64,000 nt of DNA from Przewalskia tangutica (taxonomy: Eukaryota > Streptophyta > Magnoliopsida > Solanales > Solanaceae): the NCBI GenBank assembly GCA_029844215.1, contig CM056718.1:165963396-166027395 (forward strand), in the 5' to 3' direction. The first letter of the stretch is position 1; every line of letters starts with the position of its first letter. Shown here piece after piece: positions 56,437 through 64,000 of the stretch. Position numbers and translations under genes: made by a program. Under the pieces are notes generated by a model. The model searched no databases. It had not been told where the DNA came from and saw only the letters and a list, made by a program, of their open reading frames with translations.

Positions 56437-59400
56437 TGTTGACACCCAATTTTGTCCATTCCCCCCTTAAATAAATAATCAATAAATTAAACAATTTTCT
56501 TTTTTTTAGAACCACAATTTTACATCGCAAAATACACATAATAAGTAGTTTTTAATAACTGCCTAGCATTATAAAATGTTAAGCATTAATTAATTAGCAC
56601 ACCGACATTCATCATTATAATAATAGCTTAGACTAATAAACACCTAATTAATTTAATAACAATTTAGATTTCATTAATTTACCATTAATTAAATAAAATA
56701 CCTAAGGCTAACCCACAAACCAATAATTATGTGCCACACAACCCTTACCTCGTCCAAATTTCACAACCCTTACGCTTTCATTGCGACCGAAACCTCGTCG
56801 GCCCCATAGCCCACTTCCCTTAAATTATCCCTCGTCCAGCAGACTACCCTACACCCTTAGCCCCTTCTTCCATCGACTTGGGACAAACCAGCCTCCCCAT
56901 CCACGCGCGGCAGAGCAAGATCCTCGCCGTATTTTTGGGCGAGTCAACAATATTGCCGTGCTGTACCCCTTCCATATCGCGCAGGCATCCCAAGATCTTT
57001 CCCTCAAATCACACCCCGAATCAAATCTTCCTTTATGTTTCAAACCAATCAATCCTCGAATCAGTGAGATAATAACCAAATCTCGTGTTTCCTTCCTGAA
57101 GACTTGCCATAACCATAACCGAATCAACGACAAGTGCCAAAATTGGCAGAAAATCACATCAAGATCTTCTGCGGATCGTCCTAAAATAGCCTTGAAACCG
57201 CGTCAAAATGAATACAAATCGTCCCTAACACCCGTCCTAAACTTACCATAAAAAAACGAAGCCCAACTAGGAGCTATAAATACCCAACGTTTGGACATGC
57301 AAGAAAAAGGATGAGCGATCAGTCATCAAGATCACTCATAGCATCGAGCCTATAACCCTTCTTTTATTTTCAGTTTACTGCTTTCCTTTCGGCAAAATAG
57401 TTCTTTTTGCGAATTTTTCCTTCGACGGTTCGGGAAAACCTTTGTCGTCGCCTCAGATCGCTACCCACAAAAGGTCCGAAAACCTACTCTTTTCTTACTG
57501 TTTAGTTATTTAATTGATAGTATGTGTTTTCTGCATAATAGTATCATATGTTGTTTTCTTTTTGTCAAATCTATTTGACTTAGTCTGGTCGTCGTCTCCA
57601 CATAAATATGTTGGTTGCGGTTCTCGGCCTCTGTGGTGTCGAATCTGTTTTGAGTATGTGTGTATAACGTCGCAGATCCATTTTTTACTATCTGCTATTA
57701 ATTGGTGACTGTTTGAAGGTTGATTTGGATATTCTGTTTTGTGTATGTTTTTGGGCCACTGGATTATGTGTATGCATATTCAATATAGTGTTGTGGGGGG
57801 TCTTCTATCTAGTCCAGGGTATTTGTAGTTAGTCAAGTGAATAATATGGTATTGATTCATCCTCAAGATCACAATCTGTTGTATTTGAATATCTCTCTGT
57901 TAACGCGGTCAATTAAACAAAATAGTTTGTCCTATTCCTATAGTTTTTCTTTTTTAGTTCCATCGAATATGTAAAAATGTATTACTACCTGCTAATAGTT
58001 AAGATGTTTTGAATCATTCTTGCACCACTTCCTGTCTAATTCGACTCCATTTCGACCATGCCTATATTATCATTTGAACCATTTTTTTAGAATAGATGAA
58101 TGTGTGTTAGTGTGCCTAAATTGTGTTCCTTTTTGGGGTATTATAATGATGGATATGCAGCATAAGGGTGACCACACATGCTTAGCCAGTCCATCAGTGG
58201 TTATGTATGATATGATATGTATTGTTTCTAAGGAGTCATCTAGCCATTTATGTATGTTGGCTATGTCTAATAAGCCATTATGCCTCACATATCCTGCTAA
58301 TGAAGTTATTTGTATGCTCAGTTCGTGGACATATTTGATGAATCTCCCTAACTTTACATGAATCTGGGGGGGGGGGGGTGCCATTTAGTGGACAGGGGGA
58401 TAGTTTCGGATGGACTGATTTTGTCTACATGTTTTCTTATACCCTTGATTTATGTGGCGAATAAGTTGGGAGATATACATTACGTGACTTTTCCAAAGCT
58501 TTATCTAGGAAAAAAAATGAGTTTGTCCCACAAGGAATATATCTAAACTATGGGTCTCGGACATATCTGCCTCATATCTTCTTTAGAATCCTGCCCGTCC
58601 AGTGTAGTAGTGGTCATACATTGCAACAGATATACCTGATGACTTACCTGCATATCTACACTGCTGCTCAATTGCCCACTATTTCCCATTATCTGATATG
58701 TTGTTCAAATTGCATTAGTATATATTCAATATACATGAGTCGTATACCTCTCTGGTTTATGCGAATGTCACGTAATATCGACCTTATATGGTTAGATACA
58801 TTGGAAATCAGTTTGTATAAATGGGCCTGCTTGAGGTGATAACATTGATATTTTCTTTAAAAATCTGAAAAGCAAAATCTGATGCTATTGGGGCCTGGGT
58901 CACGTTTTTTTGCATATTGAGGCCCATCACTGGTAGAATATCTGTATGGCAGTAATTAGTGCTGGCAGCATGTGTGCTTAGTTTAATATTTCATTTATTG
59001 CATATATGATGAAGTTTAGAATATTTATTAATCCTTTTCTTTCTTATTTTTACATGACATGCATCGGGAGAATAATCAAGAGTCTCGGTATGAGACTCAT
59101 CATTGATTTCCATATCACCAACCACACTTCCGCCGCAGGGCTTCCAAACAACTGTAGGATAGATGGTGTCGCCATCCGTTCTAGACGTTACAACAATTCC
59201 AATCTCACACCTCCTTTTGCTTATCTATGCATTTATTTATTTGTTTATTTATTGTTGTCATATTTATTAACCTTGTAATTAATAGGATAATTAACTCTAC
59301 TAGTCTTTGAATACTTTGGAAGGGATAGTTTAAAGATAAATTCGTCTTTTACTTAGTCTAGGCTCATCATATAAATCTAAATCTAAAATAATTAATCCTT

Positions 59401-60043
59401 GCTATGCTTTAGCCATGTAGTTAATATATTCCTCCATGTTTAATTCTTAAACTTTTTTCATAAACTCTTCATAAATATCATAGGAAGTAATTTTCGCATA
59501 CACGTATAAAAAATAATTTCATAATTAACTTTTATATAAGAGTCTTAAATATATTAATAGGAGTAACGTATCATTTTCTTACTTTTGTTAAATAAAATAA
59601 TTTCATGTCTTATAATTGTATAATCAACTTTGTATATTTTTGTGAGTCTAATAAGGCCCTTTTAGTTATCAATATATATATTCTTTAGATATTTACCACA
59701 TCCCTTTTACTTAAATAATATCTTTTCTAAAATATACATCCCTTAGCCAAATAAATTAACCTATGTTTGAACGGACAACCGCAAGTTAGCGGATCCTTTA
59801 GGGTGCCTTACCCATTCCCTTTAGGATAATAAAGAATCCTTACTCAGAATCTTATTTAGTTTCACAGACCATTAAATGGAGTTAATGCTGACTTTAATCA
59901 GTTAGTATTTAGGTGTCCTAATTCACCAAATTAATTAGGTGGCGACTCCCTTAACATTTTAAACATTTAATACTTTACATTTTTGGGGAGGATAACCATT
60001 CCGTCGCGCATTTAAGCCTGAGAGTTCAAAATCGGGTGTGACA
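56437..60043 (+). repeat. Ogre 5' LTR
   Basis: This is a 3,607-bp LTR starting TGTTGACACCCAATTTTGTC and ending CGGGTGTGACA. A TATAAATA box lies at 57275-57282. The conserved 3' part (59760-59950: ACGGACAACCGCAAGTTAGC, TTAGGTGTCCTAATTCACC, AATTAGGTGGCGACTCC) is shared with the other Ogre LTRs. A poly-G run lies at 58367-58378. Confidence 0.9.
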
Positions 60044-60704
60044 GCATGGCGACTTCACTGGGGACTTTAGGTTCTTAACCATAACAAACATAGGTTAACT
60101 TTTGAGCTTCGTTTTTTTTTCTTTGCCTAATTGCTTATTTTGTGTTTCACACTTATTTGCTTTTATGTTTTGCCTAAACTATTCTGCTTTACATATAAAT
60201 ATTTGCATATTGCCTTAAACTGCTATTTGTTACTGCTTTCCTTAAACTGGCATTCCGTTCATATTTCTTCCACTCTGGAAAATTCACACTATCACACACT
60301 ACATGCGAGTGCTACTGGTGCATCAAAGAAAATTCTTTCTTCAAAATCCAAATTTAGGAGAGTCGGTAATATACGTGGAGTGTCCGGTCTAACCGGTGGC
60401 CGCGTAGCCTTCTCGCTCGAGTTTTCCGCTCGGGAACCTTGTGTCTAGTAAAGCCAAATCTTAGAAAACTCAGGATAGAGCTATACCGCCCTTTATTTTA
60501 AGGCATGCATGCACTTACCCTAGGTGGGTCGGTCCTTGGCATCGACACCACAATTAGGAAGCCCGCCCAATGGTCGAAGGGTTTTTCACGACCCAACGAC
60601 CAACAACATATTATGTGCTACGTGATATCGATGGACGAATCCGAGCCTAAACGTGACATGTTAGCATTGGAAATTTTGTATTTACTTTTGGTTTTATGTA
60701 AAGG

Positions 60705-62075
60705 ATGAGCAGTATTCCAACAATCCCCGAAATCAGAATGGTGAGTGGTGTCCCGACAAAGTTAAAGATTTGGTGGGAGAATCTTGACGGCAGCAGCAAA
60801 ATGACCATCAGAAGCAAGCTAGGTTGTCTCACGGCTATGTTTAACATCACTCGGATCGGCGTATAGTTAGGGCCTTGATTGATTAGGATCGGATAGAGGC
60901 GGTGTTGATTTCAAGACTTGAGCTCACCCACGTTGGAAGAAATCAACTACTTCACAAGTCTAGCTTACCAGGACAGAGGACAAATCATCCCTTATAATCA
61001 ATCTGGAAAGAGATTCTTGCATTACATGGGCCTAAAAAACACAAAGGAACTCCGTTGTTTTGAAAATAATTGGGTTTCCCTAGATTATTTGTACGAGAGA
61101 TATGGTCGCCAAGATAGCTATCTGTCATTCAGAAAAGAGTTCTCTTGCAGTTTGGGAAAATGGAAAACTAGACGACATACCGCGTTCGCCGTTGCTCTGT
61201 TAGGCACTCTAGTGTTTCCACTTGAGCATGGGCGGATCAGTACTTGCATATGTTCTGTGACCCGAATGGTTTTTGAAGGCATTAATGGCACGCAACTTAC
61301 TTTGGTTCCCATGATTCTAGCTGAGATACTTCGAGCTCTGGGAAAATGCAAACGAAAGGAAACCAATTTCTTCGAGGGATGTAACCTCATCCTGCAGATG
61401 TGGGCCATGGAACACTTTTATCAACGATCGAATATGACAAACATTTGTTTTAGCAATGATTATAAGATTGTAAGCTTTTACGGCAGGATGAAGCGATTTG
61501 TGTCACCGGTCGGTACTAGGGATTGGTATGAATATCTGGCATCCCGCAGTAGCAACTAAGTGCAATGGAGATACCCACTGCTATCTCGTATCAACAAAGC
61601 TTATGTAAGGAGTAAAGACCGTTATTACATCGAGCTCATCGGATTAAGGGGGCTCCAGCCATATGCTCCGCTGCGTGTACTTCGTCAGTTTGGTCAAGAA
61701 CAGGTGATCCCTCTCCGATCGGACATGAAGGATTCAGAGGTCACATTTGGGGCAAATTGCACTTTCCCCAGAAAGAAGCAAATCCTTGATGAATGGAACA
61801 ACTTTGTGAAAATAGACGTCAAATATGAGCAAGCAGGAGGTACGCCCGAATACTATGCATGGTTCAAGGAAGATTGTGGTAGTCCGAGTCCAGAAGGCAA
61901 ACAGGGTTTCGAGGATATCAACATGACCAATTGGGTAAGAGTATGTAGATTAGACAGCAACACCATCTCCCCTGAGACGTGGGATCAACTACAAAATATC
62001 ATGCAATATTTGGAAAACGCAAGAGCATGGCCTAGCAACACCATTACACCACCACCGCATTCTCCATCAACATAA
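60705..62075 (+). pseudogene. Ogre/Tat ORF1 protein, broken
   Basis: ORF1 precedes gag and is found only in the Ogre/Tat group. Its role is unknown; I recall the domain being listed as DUF7745 and related to plant mobile domains. The first part starts at ATG 60705 (MSSIPTIPEIRMVSGVPTKL) and stops at TAG near 60867. After a degenerate stretch, homology resumes at about 60912 (SPTLEEINYFTSLAY). It carries the conserved KWKTRRHTAFAVALLGTLVF and RSNMTNICFSNDYK, and meets TAA at 61557-61559. The same frame continues immediately after it (VQWRYPLLSRINKAYV) to the true end at 62075 (MTNWVRVCRLDSNTISPETW). So there is one in-frame stop and at least one frameshift. The gag-only element at 33333 has lost this gene completely. 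Confidence 0.8.
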
Positions 62076-62421
62076 TATAGCATTAGGGATAATCTTTAAT
62101 TTTGACATTTCTTTGTTGCAATTTAATTTTGGTTTGTTCCCCCCAATAAAAGCATCCGATGGCTCGGACCAATCCATCATTATCTCATATATGACGCTTA
62201 GGCTTACCTCTGGCATAATAGAGGCTCCTTGCATATTAGGACGCGCTTTAATCTACTATGTTTGAAGCTTCATTGTGTGCCCATATGTTATGCTATTCTA
62301 TTTGATGCTAACACATGTTTTGGATAAAAGGATTTTTGTTGTACTACTCCCCTTATCGGCTGGTTTGTGTTGGCAAGCGCTGGCTGAGCACCCATATTTC
62401 ACAAGATCCAAAGCACGAGCA

Positions 62422-64000
62422 ATGAATGATTCAGGGGCAAACGAACAGGATGGCTTGGGACTCATTGCCATTCAACGAGAGGAACCAGAAACATCAGAAA
62501 GGGGAAATGCTCCATACTCTGACGAATACCTTGCTCAAGTACTGCAACGAATGGCGGTCATGCAAGCAGAAATGGATAGACTCCGAGAAATTACTAAGCT
62601 ATCCATAAGCCTCAACACACAACTACCCACACTTCCTAATTCGCCGTCTTCTCGACGCCATCCCCAACACCCAACAGATAACCCACAACCTCCCAATCCA
62701 CAATACAACAACACGCCTCCTCATAACCCACAGCCCCCAAATCCACAACACAACAACACACCTCCTCGTAACCCACAGACCATAAATGACCCTAACCCGC
62801 ACACACCTCAGCCCCAGATAATACAAGCCACCTTACCCGCCCAAGACAACCAACCTACTCAACCCGCACCGATGACATACCATAATAAACAATACGGATC
62901 ACCCGTATATGTGACCCATGCCCCACATCTCACACCCGTACCTATACCTTCCCCGGAGTTTGCTCGATATGAAGAGATGGAGAAGAGGACAAGAGCTGGG
63001 ATAGATGAAAACATGGCCAGAGAAATTCACGATTTCAAGAAAGCTTTTAAGAACCTTCAGATGGACAAGGGTCATGAGGGATTGGAGTACGAGGATTTAT
63101 GCATGCATCCCGACGTCGAACTGTCCGTCGGGTATAAGGTACCAAAGTTTGACATGTTTGATGGCAAAGGTAATCCTCGCGCACATTTGAGATCCTATTG
63201 CGACAAGTTAGTGGGTGTGGGAAGGGATCAATCAATCATCATGAAGTTGTTTATTAGGAGCTTGACTGGAGAAGCCTTGGATTGGTATACTAGCCAGGAT
63301 CCAAGAAAGTGGCGTAGTTGGGGGCGATGGCACAGGACTTTGTGGACAGATTCAGATTCAACACTGACAACGTCCTTGATAGATTCTACCTCATGAAATT
63401 GGAGAAAAAATCGATAGAAACTTTCAGGGAATATGCGATGAGGTGGAAGTGCGAGCGTGAAGGTCGGTAGCGATGGAAGAAAGAGAAATGACAACACTGT
63501 TTGTACAATCCCGGAAGGACCCCACGTACTATGAGAGGTTGATCAGCGTTATTGGACGCAATTTTTCTGAAGTGGTAAAAATGGGAGATTTTGTGGAAGA
63601 GGGACTTAGAACAGGTAGGATCACGAACACGGCGCTGCGAGCAACAAGCAATACAATCTGATCAGTCGATGGGAGGGATGAATAAGAAGAAGAAGGATGG
63701 AGCAGCCCCTATCATGACGGTGCAACAACACAAAACGAATCGGGCCCTGACATACCAACCCAACCCCAAACATACCAACCCCAAACATACCAAACCCCCA
63801 CATTCCAAAACCCTCCATATGACCATTTTAGCCAAAATACTTCCACATACAATCAACCTTCTCCCATCTACACCACCCAGCCAATATACAACCCGCCACG
63901 GGCGTTCTCCCACACAAATTCCTCACAATACCGACCAGCATACCCACCCCCATAACAATACCACGCACAAAACACACCTAGACCCCGAACCAACACCGAG
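62422..64000 (+). pseudogene. Ogre/Tat gag, frameshifted and cut by the window end
   Basis: It starts at ATG 62422 (MNDSGANEQDGLGLIAIQRE); the frame is open from further upstream. A coiled coil (LAQVLQRMAVMQAEMDRLRE), a P, N and Q-rich linker with imperfect repeats (NPQPPNPQ.NNTPP, 62680-62790) and the gag core (YKVPKFDMFDGKGNPRAHLR) follow. A one-base deletion near 63322 shifts the frame; homology continues as AMAQDFVDRFRFNTDNVLDR. At about 63445-63475 the text is scrambled relative to the intact Gag at 39075-39115. It resumes as EEREMTTLFVQS and shifts again near 63650. Not functional as written. Confidence 0.85.

Larger units (their letters stand above)
56437..64000 (+). mobile_element. 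Ogre/Tat retrotransposon, 5' part (continues past the window)
   Basis: It has a 5' LTR (56437-60043), a primer site TGGCGACTTCACTGGGGA (60047-60064, tRNA-Arg type with two changes from the 37170 site), ORF1 (60705-62075) and gag (62422 to the window end). The leader between LTR and ORF1 is clearly homologous to 37188-37760 of the gag-only element. The pol region and 3' LTR lie beyond the window. ORF1 and gag both contain breaks, so this copy is not autonomous as written. Confidence 0.9.

Noticed and set aside
56781..57251. Open frame of 156 codons, P, S and R-rich
   Set aside because: It lies in the U3 part of an Ogre LTR upstream of the TATA box, has no domain, and the equivalent position in the other Ogre LTRs is not open.

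Overview
The window is nuclear plant DNA. It has intron-containing genes, a plant-type histone H2B, plant tRNA genes and abundant Ty1/copia and Ty3/gypsy (Ogre/Tat, Athila-like, chromovirus-like) retrotransposons. The repeat families resemble those of Solanaceae as I remember them, but that assignment is an inference. About four fifths of the window is transposable-element DNA.

Host genes: an intact histone H2B (11951-12382, +); a five-exon Yippee-like zinc-binding protein gene (13236-15020, +); NDUFA2, the B8 subunit of mitochondrial complex I (three exons, 17599-16557, -); a second Yippee-like locus whose exon 1 lies at 21104-21190 and whose exons 2-5 lie at 49822-50602; two intact tRNA-Val(AAC) genes (51737-51810 and 55057-55130, -); and a third, broken Yippee/tRNA-Val copy at 55861-56436. 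The Yippee/tRNA block has been locally duplicated.

Element layout: 1-10889 is copia debris. One copia reverse transcriptase is split by a 6.5-kb Ogre-family solo LTR (1849-8350, target duplication CACCA), which itself holds a chromovirus-type LTR fragment. 13706-14363 and 17927-18699 are hAT-like elements with 8-bp target duplications. 17.78-20.67 kb is a three-copy diverged tandem repeat that also carries a SINE (19358-19562).

21302-49598 is a nested stack in intron 1 of the second Yippee-like gene. A copia element (-, 165-bp LTRs, about 4.8 kb when its insertions are discounted) carries solo LTR A (22496-26166, ATTAG), solo LTR B (27281-30102, TTAAT) and an Athila-like element (31464-48443, CCTCC). 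The Athila-like element carries an 11.5-kb gag-only Ogre/Tat element (33333-44845, GTTGT). Removing each insert together with one target duplication brings the interrupted host sequence back into register.

56437-64000 is a second, truncated Ogre/Tat element inserted in a tRNA-Val relic. It still has ORF1 and gag, both damaged.

I found no prokaryotic-type defence or biosynthetic system. The most unusual objects are the nested stack inside one gene, the gag-only Ogre with an 18-bp minisatellite, and the divergent Yippee cluster. Patches of local scrambling between sister repeats suggest that parts of the assembly may be unreliable.
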